The translations under genes and the position numbers were made by a program. A stretch of 64,000 nucleotides of DNA, taken from Paenalcaligenes niemegkensis. GTDB lineage: Bacteria > Pseudomonadota > Gammaproteobacteria > Burkholderiales > Burkholderiaceae_B. A model generated the notes under the pieces. The model was not told the origin of the DNA. It saw only the letters and a program-made list of their open reading frames with translations, and searched no databases. Position 1 is the first letter of the stretch, and the number at the start of each line of letters is the position of its first letter. Positions 26,741 through 35,483 of this stretch are shown here, one piece after another. The DNA is taken from the NCBI RefSeq assembly GCF_022230885.1, contig NZ_JAKGCT010000004.1, positions 1,674,001-1,738,000 on the forward strand. The letters are read 5' to 3'.

Positions 26741-27391
26741 TCAAGGGATGATCAGACGACGTGTCTGTTTACCGTTTTGGAACACGGCGGTGGTCGCCTC
26801 AATGGCTTGCAGTCGCCACTGCCCCACCGTCTCGCCGGCTAGCACCACCTGAATCTTGTCCGCCGTCAGTTCGTCCTTTACAGGCGCGACAGACACGCTA
26901 CGCTGCCCGGCGCGCATTTCTGAGCCCACGACACGAAATGGAAACGGGGATTGCTTCACAGTCGCAGCCACAGGCGTGACGGGTTTGGTTTGTGGTGGCG
27001 GCACTGTCGGAGTAGATTGCGAGTGTGTTTTCATCTGCTCGACTTCGGTACGCAGTGCCTGTAGCGCTTGGGCGTCCGAACGGTCAGCCAGCGTCTGCTC
27101 CATTCGGGTAAGACGTGTCTCCAGGCGTTTGCGTGTCTCATGCAGTACGGCGACTGTGGCGGATTCTGGCTGGGCTTGGAGCATTTGCACGCTTTCAGCC
27201 AATTCAGCGATACGCACCTGAAGCACCTGAATTTGGCGCAGGCCTGAATCGACACGCGACTGTTGCGCAAGGTCTGCCATGGCACGATACCCAGTTCCGA
27301 CCAGTACGCTGAGCACGATCAACCAGACCCAAAGTAGAATCTGCAAGCCTACGGTGACCGTGCCGCGTGAGGTTGCTTGCGCGCCGTTCAT
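26741..27391 (-). CDS. ICE membrane-anchored coiled-coil protein, unknown function
   Basis: A 216-aa protein with one N-terminal transmembrane helix (about residues 17-34), a coiled coil (about residues 45-125, LRQIQVLQVRIAELAESVQM), a proline-rich linker and a small C-terminal beta domain (KIQVVLAGETVGQWRLQAIE). This bitopic layout resembles pilus assembly proteins of PilO/PilP type, but I cannot name a family with certainty. It is coupled to PilL by a 4-base overlap. Intact. Confidence 0.75.
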   Translation of the reverse strand: MNGAQATSRGTVTVGLQILLWVWLIVLSVLVGTGYRAMADLAQQSRVDSGLRQIQVLQVRIAELAESVQMLQAQPESATVAVLHETRKRLETRLTRMEQTLADRSDAQALQALRTEVEQMKTHSQSTPTVPPPQTKPVTPVAATVKQSPFPFRVVGSEMRAGQRSVSVAPVKDELTADKIQVVLAGETVGQWRLQAIEATTAVFQNGKQTRRLIIP

Positions 27392-27966
27392 GACCGGACT
27401 CCTGTCACCGTGACGGGAAAGGTCACTACCGGCTCACTGGCAGGTATGTCACTGGCCGGCTCCAGCTTGATCTCACTGGAGTTGGATCGAACAAAGCAAA
27501 TTTGGCGTGCCACATCGTCGATTTGCAGGTCCCAGGCGGAACCCGCCAACATCACCAGCGCATCACGCAAGGTCATTGGCCCTAGCTGCAAATGGGCCAA
27601 CGGTAGAGGCAGCGCATAGAGTGCGGTGGTTACCGAGTCACTTTCACAAAGCTGATAACCGCTGCGCTTCAGGACATGGTGCAGACCATCGCCCACCGAG
27701 GCATGTGCATCCTCAGGCATAGATACATCAACGATCTGCAGCAACAGATCACGCTGTGCCGCCGTTGGCGCAAGCTCAACCAAGGTGTAACGACCGGAGC
27801 GAACCACCGGAAGGTACTCCGGCTGTGCGGGCTCGGGCACGGAAGAAAACTCTTCAGAAGTAGGGGCTACTGACGGTGCAGTGGTAGTCGCACAACCGCT
27901 TAACAGTGCGGCGGCGACCAACAGGCCGCCACCAGATAGGTGCCGGATGGAAACGATGGCTGGCAT
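27388..27966 (-). CDS. pilL: PilL-family conjugation lipoprotein (TIGR03748)
   Basis: A 192-aa lipoprotein: lipobox LLSGC near residue 25, then PVVRSGRYTLVELAPTAAQR and HASVGDGLHHVLKRSGYQLC, the secretin N-domain-like repeat of the conjugative PilL family. It is the first gene of this run. PilL is related to the N-terminus of type IVb pilus outer-membrane proteins. Intact. Confidence 0.88.
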   Translation of the reverse strand: MPAIVSIRHLSGGGLLVAAALLSGCATTTAPSVAPTSEEFSSVPEPAQPEYLPVVRSGRYTLVELAPTAAQRDLLLQIVDVSMPEDAHASVGDGLHHVLKRSGYQLCESDSVTTALYALPLPLAHLQLGPMTLRDALVMLAGSAWDLQIDDVARQICFVRSNSSEIKLEPASDIPASEPVVTFPVTVTGVRS

Positions 27967-28174
27967 AGATCGGCTCTTTGTTGTGATGAACCGATACCTT
28001 CAGTCAGACACGTCGTTAAATCACCAAAGAAAGCGAACTGCGACTAGACCGCTTTACTTTTGAATCTCTCCCAATCCATGCTCTGATAAGCAATAGCTAA
28101 ACGTTCACCGCGCACGGCTCAACTAGCTACCAACTCGCGGTCATTACCTTCAATCAATCTAAGGGATATTTAAA

Positions 28175-28940
28175 ATGGGGAAAAACGAACCAGATCGAAC
28201 GAACAGCTCCTCAACCACGTTGGAAAAAGGACTTGGTGTACTGGACCGATCATGGGACGCTCAATGGGCATTACGACTGATCTGCCTTGTCCTGTTTCTG
28301 GACATGGCCATGATAATGCGCACTGAAAGAGGGCTGTGGCAGTGGTTGCCCGAAGATAAGGCTCTTCTAAGCGACGTAGGCTGGATCGCACTTACCGTCG
28401 TCAGCTTCAGCACAATTGTCGCAATCGTGATGCCCGTGATCCTGACGTTCTTGCAGCAACTCGTTTTTGCATTATGGGACCTTGTTCCCAGCTTTCACAT
28501 ATTAACGCCGTCAGAGGCATCCTATCGGCGCGGCCTAGGAAATGTGCCCATATACAAGTTCCGTGACTTAGCTCTGTCAGAACGAGACGAGTTTCTATAT
28601 CAGTTATATAAAGCAGAGAGACAGCGAAAAGAAGCTATTAGGCGTTCAAGGATACGAGATGGGGAATTGACAGCAACGGCGCTCCTGGCAGCATTGGCAG
28701 ACTGGGTGATAGCTCATCAGTGGCAAGGCAGCATTGGCGTAATCAGCGGCCTATGGCCATTCTTGGGAGACTATGCGCTATTAGTTCTAACTGTCGTACT
28801 GCTTTCCGGTTTGTTCATGCTCAAATGGGCTTGGTTCCCTCCCTATAAGCCGGATGAGATTTACTTCCCACCGTTGGATCGTCAATTACGTGAGGAAGAA
28901 GAAATGCGGAAAAAAAGCTGTACTAAAAATAGTGGCGGCC
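28175..28940 (+). CDS. Multi-pass membrane protein of unknown function (cargo)
   Basis: A plus-strand protein against the ICE direction, AT-richer than its neighbours. I see four or five hydrophobic segments (about residues 32-48, 68-105, 175-190, 195-225) and a basic-acidic helix in the middle (KAERQRKEAIRRSRIRDGEL). I do not recognise the family. The frame runs to 29128 across the helicase 3' end, but an eighth A in the run at 28910-28916 would end it at KKKLY, just before the helicase terminator; I think that end (about 28927) is right. It may be a small cargo gene; no partner is evident. Confidence 0.6.
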
Positions 28941-28953
28941 CGAGTGGGCCGCC
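28934..28953 (-). terminator. Terminator of the SNF2 helicase gene
   Basis: GGCGGCCC-GAGT-GGGCCGCC hairpin; on the minus strand it is followed by ACTATTTTTAG. It sits just after the helicase stop. Confidence 0.8.
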
Positions 28954-28965
28954 GATAAAGAAAAA

Positions 28966-31240
28966 TCAGGCCGCAACAAGCTGCCTGGCCAATGCTACTT
29001 CGACGGAATCACCGTCCGGATTCAGCACATCGAGCCCAGACTCTGGCACGTCTCCCGACGTGCTTTGTGAGACCAGGATCTTCTTGGCCATGAGGGACAG
29101 GCATGTCATCTGCGATGTCGCTGCATAGCCCAGATAGATCACGCGTACCGCTTGCTGTTGACCGATACGCCATGAACGGCGCGCGGCCTGCTGCAGGGTG
29201 TACACGTTGTAGCCCGATTGCATGAACACAATCGTGGGGAACTCCAAAGGTCCAGCCCCGTCTTGACCAGCTCAGGGTTGGTGATGAGAACATCGATGCC
29301 CCGATCCAGCTGCTCGGCAATCCAGTCTTCTCGGCGGCTAGCTTCCACGCTTGCGCGCAATACCGCCACCCTGAAACCTTCCTGCTCCAGCAACATCTTC
29401 AGACGCGATGTGGTATCGCGCGTGCCGGTGTAAACGGAATAGACCAGGGTCTTGCGACCTGCGGCATTTTCCTCGCGGCAGATGTTGATCAACTCCCGCT
29501 CTTTGGGCATGATTTCCAGTTCGTTAAACTGAACAGGTGTGAAAGCCAGCACCTGACGGGTGCGCGGATGACGAACGGTTTCCGCTCTAAAGCAGCAGTC
29601 GGACCAAGCCAGCAGCACGTTAAGTACAACGCCCAGCAACGTGGTATCCCGCTTGCGCAGGGCTTCTTTGAGGGCCGAAGTCAGATTAGCAGCCAGACTG
29701 CCGTAGGTATCGCCTTGTTCGGCATCCATCTCGACTTCCCGAAACTCCTCGTCATACGGCGGCAGGATGCCCCCCATGTCGCGAAGCTTTAGGAATATCG
29801 TGTACGGCAGGATGCAACGCAGTACGCCCTTCGGACCAAAACCTGGGGCTTTGACCGTTCGGACTGTTACCTTGGTGCCCTTGGCGGTCTTGTGGGCAGG
29901 CCCATCGGACTCGGAGAGAATGTCCTTGAGAACGCCATGGTCTCGCATGAAGGCCATCGCGGCCGAACTCATGCTGCCGCTGCTGCTCGGACGGTAGCCG
30001 TCTTCGATCATTCGCCCAGGCAATGCCCGAAATAGAAGATGAAAAAGGTCGTCCGCGTAGCCGCCCATGAGCGTGCCGGTCAACAGCACCGTCTTACGGA
30101 CCTTAGCTGCGATGACCCCCATCGCCTGGCCTTGGGCCGAGCCGCCCGTCTTGTACTCATGCGCCTCGTCAGCGATAAGCAAGTCGAACGTGCCCTGTGG
30201 TAAGTAGCGTTTGACGAACTCGGAGGCCTGGTAGCCGCCTTCACCGAAACCGAACTCCATGCTGGACATGGCGCGTTCCATCCGTTGCGCTTGCCGGTCG
30301 GAAAAAACCAACTCCCCCGGTCGTCCATCAAGTTGATGAAGTTGTGCAAATTGTCTCCCAGCATTGAGGCCAGGAAGCTGTCACCGAACATCTTCATCAG
30401 TTTCTGTGCAGTGGCTTCACCGATGGTTGGGATACGCTTTAAAGCGCGAAGCACCGCTGAGGATTGGTCACTACCGGACAATGTTCTAGGACGCATCAAC
30501 GTCCAGAGTGCGGCGCTGCAGCCACTGCACTTGCGACGCGTTTCTTCGGCCTCCAGTTCCAAGGCATAGATAGGCTCACCATCCAGATCGGTGACTGTTG
30601 TCCCACAATGCGGGCAGGCGCCAACCTCGCCGTGAAGGGTTCGTTTGCGCATAAATGCCGGTTTCCAGTAAAAACCCATGCGCATACGCACGCGACCGAT
30701 AATGAAAAACTCCTGGCCCGTCGGCTCCTCACTCATCTGCTCGCGCAGCTTGATGAGCTTGAGCAAGGTATCGGGGCCATTGAGCACCCATACTTTGGCG
30801 CCTGCGACGGTTTCCAGAATTTCCCTGCGCCACTTGTAGACCAGGTGGGGCGGGCTCAGGACCAAAGTACGGCGATAACCTTCCGCATTAAGAACTGTCG
30901 CCAGCGCGATACCGACAATGGTCTTGCCGGTGCCCATCTCTCCATTGATGATCGCGGCGCGTTCGCCTTGGTTCACCAATAACTCCGCTGCCGCATGCAC
31001 AACTTCGGCCTGAGCTGGAAAGAGCTGGCGTTTGAGGCCTGCAAGCACCAATTGACGCTCGGGCCGGGGCGTACCGTTATAGACAGGCGGGTTGGCCCGG
31101 TTCAGGCTGTCCAGCAGTTCGTCGCCGAACTCCTCGACGAAATCCTGCAAGCTGAGGGACAATTCCGACTCTGCGGCATCTGCCCGCTCGTCGGCGTGGA
31201 TGGTTTCTGCGACAGCCGTCGCTTCAAGTTGAGTAGTCAT
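28966..31240 (-). CDS. SNF2-family DEAD/DEAH helicase of ICE accessory region (two frameshifts here)
   Basis: A protein of about 757 aa in three frames. N-terminal part: Walker A INGEMGTGKTIVGIAL and a zinc-binding insert CPHC...CSGC. Middle part: DEAH box LIADEAHEYK, TGTLMGGY motif III. C-terminal part: LQQAARRSWRIGQQQAV, the Q-x-x-R-R-S-W-R-I-G-Q motif VI of SNF2 translocases. Adding one base to the C5 run at 30314-30318 and one to the A3 run at 29246-29248 joins all three. SNF2 proteins of this kind are conserved on such ICEs next to a DUF6094-type methyltransferase; function unknown. ATG at 31240; hairpin leader upstream. Confidence 0.85.
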
Positions 31241-31259
31241 GGTGGTACTCCATAAAAAT

Positions 31260-31311
31260 GGGGCACGCACCTCCCCCAAAGGGGCGGTGACATGCCCCAG
31301 GGGATAAAAGG
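31260..31311 (-). promoter_or_regulatory. Recurrent hairpin leader of the helicase gene
   Basis: Minus strand: CTTTTATCCCCTGGGGCATG, then CCGCCCC-TTT-GGGG-GAGG and a second CC-rich arm before the ribosome site. One of the clearest copies of the recurrent leader. Confidence 0.65.
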
Positions 31312-31316
31312 TAGAT

Positions 31317-31333
31317 GGCGGCCGTAGGCCGCC
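31317..31333 (-). terminator. Hairpin between the 31344 gene and the helicase leader
   Basis: GGCGGCC-GTA-GGCCGCC. It follows the stop of the 31344 gene on the minus strand but lacks a strong T run, so termination efficiency is uncertain. Confidence 0.5.
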
Positions 31334-31343
31334 GTAGGTGGGA

Positions 31344-31655
31344 TCAGTACTCGCTGGGCAGGAGCAGCGTGGTCACGCTGCGATCCCATTCAGTAATGAT
31401 CCAAAGTTTCAGGTCGGGTGCGACCTGGTAGGACGAGAACAGGCGATCCTCACCCGATGCCAGCGCGGCATCGTTTAGTTCGCGATCCCCTTCACTGAGA
31501 TCACCCCAATCGCCGCCAAGGTGGCGGCGCAAGTACATACTGGGGTTGAGCTGGCCCTGTTGGACCAGTTCGTCAACGCCGGCCGTACAAATCAACTGGC
31601 CTGGCGAGAAGCGCATGTTGGGAACCACGCTAATGAATAGTGCTTCGGTTGTCAT
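31344..31655 (-). CDS. Conserved ICE accessory protein, unknown function
   Basis: A 103-aa acidic protein (MTTEALFISVVPNMRFSPGQ ... WIITEWDRSVTTLLLPSEY). No signal peptide or membrane segment. It contains LNPSMYLRRHLGGDWGDLSE and is commonly found between the methyltransferase and helicase genes of such ICEs. Some databases give such proteins a restriction-system name, which I see no basis for. It has its own hairpin leader and the ribosome site AAGGAGCTATCTCC. Intact. Confidence 0.8.
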   Translation of the reverse strand: MTTEALFISVVPNMRFSPGQLICTAGVDELVQQGQLNPSMYLRRHLGGDWGDLSEGDRELNDAALASGEDRLFSSYQVAPDLKLWIITEWDRSVTTLLLPSEY

Positions 31656-31678
31656 GGAGATAGCTCCTTAAAAAGAAA

Positions 31679-31733
31679 GCCGACGCCATGACGCCCATTG
31701 GGGCAACATGACCCCGGTGGGTGGATAAAAGCG
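31679..31733 (-). promoter_or_regulatory. Recurrent hairpin leader of the 31344 gene
   Basis: Minus strand: GCTTTTATCCACCCACCGGGG, then CATGTTGCCCCAATGGGCGTCATGGCG.. with CCC-AAT-GGG and GCC/GGC pairing possibilities. Confidence 0.65.
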
Positions 31734-31799
31734 GTGATACGGTGCCGTCAGATCAGAGACTGTTCCTCGGGTTGTTGAGCAACGGTCTTGCTAGGAACA

Positions 31800-32909
31800 T
31801 CAATGAATCGTGAGAATCTGACCCAACGTGGCTGAGTCGGGTGTCAAGTCCCATGCACGAATGACTGGCACAAACTTGTCGGTGAGGATGCGCGTCTCGG
31901 CCACGGAACCATCATCGCGTTCGCGATACTCGGTGGCCGTAGCCTTCTGCTTGTAGGTGTCGCCCTTGACGGCCAGGGTGCGACCACTTTTGGACTGCAC
32001 AACACCTGAGATGGCGCCGGCCGCCAGGGCCAGTGCCAAATGCCAGTGAGATAAACCGCGTGCCGGAGGCCGCATGGATTGTTGGGCGGTGCCCAAATGG
32101 GTCTCGCTCGATGGCCATAGCCCCTGCAACCGCTGCACTTCCTCGGCAAACTGCGCCGGTTCCATGCTGATCCGGTAAAAATGCGCCGGCTCGGCCTGTG
32201 CGGCTGGGATGCTGTAGGGCAGCGCAGTCCACACAGCAGGCAGCTCCTGCGCTTCGATTTCAGCTTGGCCGACCTGTAGCAGCCGGGCACGGATGGACTT
32301 GACGTCATCACCCGCCAGCTGACGCTGACGAACGCGACGCCCGAACACGACGACCTGTTTGAACTGTGTGTCCACCGCACGGTAGACGCTCAGATCGGTA
32401 AAGTGTCGTGTCAGCCATCCAACCATTTCCTGATCGAGGACGTAGAACGGGATGATGAAAACCAGAACACCGCCGTATTGCAACTGCGGCAGTGTTTTTT
32501 GATAGAACAACTTCTCGAGCCGTGTGCGGCCTCGGCCTTCATAGCCCATGTTGCCATTGGCGTCCCGGGCGAGATCACCGTACGGAGGATTGAGCCACAG
32601 CAAACCGAAGCTCTGGCGTGCGATCAGAGTGTCCAGCAGATCGCCATGAATGCAGCGATCAACCAGTCGGCGAGCATGGTCTGCCCGTTCCTGGTCGTAC
32701 TCGACCGCGTAGGCGGTGACGTGCTCACGCCCGAGGGCATGCGCCGCTTCGGCGATGGCGACGCCTTCGCCAGCGCAAGGATCAAGAATGCACATCGGTC
32801 CATCACTGGGCGCGAGGGCGTTGAGAGTTCGTTCAAGCGTGGCTTCATCGGTCGGGTAGTAGCCGTTTTTGGCAAAATTCCGAGCGAGCCGGGGGAACAT
32901 GAGGGCCAT
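31800..32909 (-). CDS. DUF6094-type class I SAM DNA methyltransferase-like protein
   Basis: A 369-aa protein with an N-terminal Rossmann methyltransferase domain: SAM-binding ILDPCAGEGVAIAEAA and the adenine-N6 catalytic LLWLNPPYGD. It resembles the DUF6094 proteins found on plasmids and ICEs. The C-terminal half (MRPPARGLSHWHLALALAAG) is specific to this group. No restriction enzyme is encoded nearby; it may modify ICE DNA to evade host restriction or act with the SNF2 helicase. ATG at 32909. Intact. Confidence 0.85.
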   Translation of the reverse strand: MALMFPRLARNFAKNGYYPTDEATLERTLNALAPSDGPMCILDPCAGEGVAIAEAAHALGREHVTAYAVEYDQERADHARRLVDRCIHGDLLDTLIARQSFGLLWLNPPYGDLARDANGNMGYEGRGRTRLEKLFYQKTLPQLQYGGVLVFIIPFYVLDQEMVGWLTRHFTDLSVYRAVDTQFKQVVVFGRRVRQRQLAGDDVKSIRARLLQVGQAEIEAQELPAVWTALPYSIPAAQAEPAHFYRISMEPAQFAEEVQRLQGLWPSSETHLGTAQQSMRPPARGLSHWHLALALAAGAISGVVQSKSGRTLAVKGDTYKQKATATEYRERDDGSVAETRILTDKFVPVIRAWDLTPDSATLGQILTIH

Positions 32910-32925
32910 AAGAAAGCTCCTGTGT

Positions 32926-32981
32926 GGCGGGGATGAGTGAATGCGGATACGCGCGAACAGCGCGCATCCGCGGGTAAAAGC
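32926..32981 (-). promoter_or_regulatory. Recurrent hairpin leader of the methyltransferase gene
   Basis: Minus strand: GCTTTTACCCGCGGATGCGC, then GCTGTTCGCGCGTATCCGC: a strong GCGGAT..ATCCGC stem with inner GCGCG-CTGTT-CGCGC, followed by CATCCCCGCC. Confidence 0.65.
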
Positions 32982-32982
32982 G

Positions 32983-33641
32983 TCAGGCCACCGCTTCCAG
33001 TGGCAGATCGGTCGCTGCCGATAGCGGCGCCGAATAGGCGGTGAGCACGTCCTGGCGTATGAGTTCGCCCAGTGCGTCGGTGAGAAGTGGTACGTCCAAC
33101 CCCAAACGAAAGCCCTGCAACGGTCCGAGCGCCATTGGCAATGCCTTGAGCATTTCCCGATCGCGTAGCAGCGCCAGCACGGGTGCTTGCCAGTGCTCCA
33201 GAAGGGGCAGCGGGCACGTGTCTTTGACCAAGCGCCACAGTCGAGCGGTGGGATCGTTGGCTGAGCGTGGTAGCAACGCGAGAGCGCTGGCCGTACTCTT
33301 CTCAGGTTGGGTGCATCGTCGGTCGAACAACCAAAGGTTGGTCATTGAACCGAACAACGTGCGACGATAAGCCCGGGTGAGACGCTTTTCCAGACGATCA
33401 ACGGCGCCGACCGAGACCGGGACAGAGCCCCTTGGTCGGTGATAAGATGGAATTGATCCAGCCCATCTTCGGCGCGGCCCAGGGTCAGGCGAGCGATGAA
33501 TTGCTGGATCGCGGTATCGCGTGCCCAGACGGAAAGAAAAATAAACTCGCCTTGCTCGTTGCAAACGCACGCATCGGCCATCAGGTCGCTGCATTCGTCG
33601 ATGCGGTACAGCACGGGAGTTTGATGAGAGGATGGGAGCAT
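32983..33641 (-). CDS. ICE accessory protein of unknown function (frameshifted here)
   Basis: Two frames make one protein of about 219 aa. N-terminal half: MLPSSHQTPVLYRIDECSDL, ...FIFLSVWARDTAIQQFIARL. C-terminal half: GAVDRLEKRLTRAYRRTLFG ... LTDALGELIRQDVLTAYSAP. One extra G in the run at 33419-33421 joins them as ...GALSPVSVGAVDRL.... I do not recognise the family. It has its own hairpin leader and sits between the methyltransferase and the 33808 gene. Confidence 0.7.
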
Positions 33642-33659
33642 AGTGGTGTCCTCAAGAAA

Positions 33660-33712
33660 GGAGACAGCACCGCCCCCAAGGGCAGTAACTGCCCCATAAG
33701 GGATGAATAAAC
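33660..33712 (-). promoter_or_regulatory. Recurrent hairpin leader of the 32983 gene
   Basis: Minus strand: GTTTATTCATCCCTTATGGG, GCAGTTACTGCCCTTGGGGGCGGTGC; GGGGCAG-TTA-CTGCCC stem. Confidence 0.65.
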
Positions 33713-33807
33713 GCGGTTTACTCGGATTGAGCTTCCTAGCCGCTAGTCGAATTACAGCGCATCGCCGGGAAGACGAACCGGTATAAATGATCGATCCACA
33801 TACAAAT

Positions 33808-34149
33808 TCAGAGCTCTCGTTCGGTAAACGAACCGTCAGCCTGATGCTTGGCGACGCGGTTACCGGTATAGCTTTCGCGGTCACGTTGGACCTGAATGAA
33901 CATGCTCTCGGGCACGAGAATCTGAAAATGACGCAGAACTCCACGGTAGTAGTCCAGGCCATGGTTGAACGGGTCGCTTTCGTGCAGATTGCTATACAAG
34001 AAGTCGTCGCTCTCGACCTTCATGGTGTTATCGATCAACTCAGCTGGCTTCTCGACGACCAAGAAGAAGTAATCCATTGGCCGGTCCCAGCCGAGTAGGA
34101 CGGTGATGGGAAATCCCTTGTGAAATGTGTCGAAGTAGTGCCGACTCAT
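33808..34149 (-). CDS. ICE accessory protein of unknown function
   Basis: A 113-aa soluble protein starting MSRHYFDTFHKGFPITVLLG at 34149, containing GWDRPMDYFFLVVEKP and ending FTEREL. Similar small proteins are widespread on these ICEs without assigned function. The frame extends to 34332 through the leader, which I exclude. Ribosome site GAGGAGCTTCATC. Intact. Confidence 0.75.
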   Translation of the reverse strand: MSRHYFDTFHKGFPITVLLGWDRPMDYFFLVVEKPAELIDNTMKVESDDFLYSNLHESDPFNHGLDYYRGVLRHFQILVPESMFIQVQRDRESYTGNRVAKHQADGSFTEREL

Positions 34150-34170
34150 GATGAAGCTCCTCGATTGAAA

Positions 34171-34219
34171 TGGCCGGGAGCCTCCCCATCGGGATCGCCC
34201 CGGCGGGTAGTTAAAAAGC
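34171..34219 (-). promoter_or_regulatory. Recurrent hairpin leader of the 33808 gene
   Basis: Minus strand: GGCTTTTTAACTACCCGCCG, GGGCGATCCCGATGGGGAGG, CTCCCGGCC. Confidence 0.6.
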
Positions 34220-34258
34220 CGTGTGAGCGGCGATGAAGTGAAGTGCCAGCTCTTAGTA

Positions 34259-34606
34259 TTAGTGGTCCGTATCGCAACCGGCCGGGCAATAACCCAACTC
34301 GATCCCATGCGTGCAATAGCCGTGTTCAGCATTCCAGTCCTGGGTTTCCTGCCTCTGGGCAGGTGTTGCGTAGTCCCATTCCTGTGCTATTTGCAGAGCC
34401 CGCACGCGGTGGGACTCGGGCAATTGAGGAACTTGTGTATCGATCGCCGAACTGAGGCGTTCAACGTAGTATTCATGAGACAGTCCGCAACCCTTCATGG
34501 CGTCTGTAGCGATCGCCTTGCAGATAGTCCGCCACGCTGGCTCATCCAGCGCAGAGCGGGTATCCCCGATGGGTTGTGAAGGGGTATCGCAAGCGATTGT
34601 TGACAT
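34259..34606 (-). CDS. ICE accessory protein of unknown function
   Basis: A 115-aa protein beginning MSTIACDTPSQPIGDTRSAL. The C-terminus is cysteine-rich (HGYCTHGIELGYCPAGCDTDH), which could bind a metal. Middle part helical (SHRVRALQIAQEWDYATPAQ). No known family. ATG at 34606, with the frame extending into the leader to 34645. Intact. Confidence 0.7.
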   Translation of the reverse strand: MSTIACDTPSQPIGDTRSALDEPAWRTICKAIATDAMKGCGLSHEYYVERLSSAIDTQVPQLPESHRVRALQIAQEWDYATPAQRQETQDWNAEHGYCTHGIELGYCPAGCDTDH

Positions 34607-34627
34607 GATGGAAACCTCCAGAAAAAA

Positions 34628-34678
34628 ACCGGAGCCCTCGCCCACGCGGAGGAAAGAACCCTGGCGGGTGAAGAACTC
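34628..34678 (-). promoter_or_regulatory. Recurrent hairpin leader of the 34259 gene
   Basis: Minus strand: AGTTCTTCACCCGCCAGGGT, then CCTCCGCGTGGGCGAGGGC and CCGG. A more divergent copy. Confidence 0.5.
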
Positions 34679-34702
34679 ACACCGCGGCTGCGGCGCCTAT
34701 GA

Positions 34703-35374
34703 TTACGCAGGTTGCAGTTCTGCCTCGCGGCTCCACTCCTGCGCCTTGAAGTCCAGCGCATAGCCCAGCGCACCCAGCCGTGCAATCTGTGCACGTAGCG
34801 TGCGCCGGTCAATGGTCGAATCCAATTTGATGGAATCCTCCAGCGGCCACAACAGACCGAACAGGGCCGCATCGTCGCTGTCAGGACCACCCGCAGCAGC
34901 AATAGCCGCCGATGGCGTGTCCACGCCAAACGGCGTGGTATCGATCAATGGGTCTGCCGATGCCTGTACGGCAGCGTCTACCGCTTTAGACGTAGAGGCT
35001 GGTGATGCTGTCAATGGCGTGCCCAGCTCCTCGTCGAGCGGATCAACTTCCTGTGCGGCGAAGCCCGTGGCATCGTCGCGGCTCAGTTTGTCCAGCCCTG
35101 AAAGCGTCATTCCGTCCAGGTTGGCGCGGATCTCAAAACGCATCCCGCCACCTGTTGGGTAGGCCCTCGGGTAGATGTATCTGATGACGAACTCCCCATC
35201 GTATTTACCTTCGGGGTACTGTTCCAGTTCCGCGTCTTTGACCTCAAACACACCAAGGTGTGTAGTGAGGCGACCGACCGTAAATGGGCCGTTGCGGCCC
35301 CGGATCGTGCGTAGCGTGAGCTGGCCTGAAACGATGATGGGCGATGTGGATGAGTGTGCTGCCGTGGGAGCCAT
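34703..35374 (-). CDS. DUF3275-family ICE protein
   Basis: A 223-aa protein of the DUF3275 family (PF11679): IIVSGQLTLRTIRGRNGPFT, RLTTHLGVFEVKDAELEQYP, and a conserved C-terminus SIKLDSTIDRRTLRAQIARL. A low-complexity Ala/Ser/Pro linker joins the two ends. Function unknown; standard for the accessory block of these ICEs. Start at 35374 with a GGAGGTGCC ribosome site. The frame reaches 35659 across the leader. Intact. Confidence 0.88.
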   Translation of the reverse strand: MAPTAAHSSTSPIIVSGQLTLRTIRGRNGPFTVGRLTTHLGVFEVKDAELEQYPEGKYDGEFVIRYIYPRAYPTGGGMRFEIRANLDGMTLSGLDKLSRDDATGFAAQEVDPLDEELGTPLTASPASTSKAVDAAVQASADPLIDTTPFGVDTPSAAIAAAGGPDSDDAALFGLLWPLEDSIKLDSTIDRRTLRAQIARLGALGYALDFKAQEWSREAELQPA

Positions 35375-35397
35375 GAGGCACCTCCTGAGTGATGAAT

Positions 35398-35453
35398 GTG
35401 CAAATGCCCACAACCACACGGGGCGGTTGCGGGCCATAGGGGAAGAATGAACA
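35398..35453 (-). promoter_or_regulatory. Recurrent hairpin leader of the DUF3275 gene
   Basis: Minus strand: TTCATTCTTCCCCTATGGCC, CGCAACCGCCCCGTGTGGTTGTGGGCATTTGC, with CGCAACC..GGTTGTG and GCCC..GGGC pairing. Confidence 0.6.
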
Positions 35454-35483
35454 AATCCCTGGGGTGGGGCCGAGTGAGTCAGG

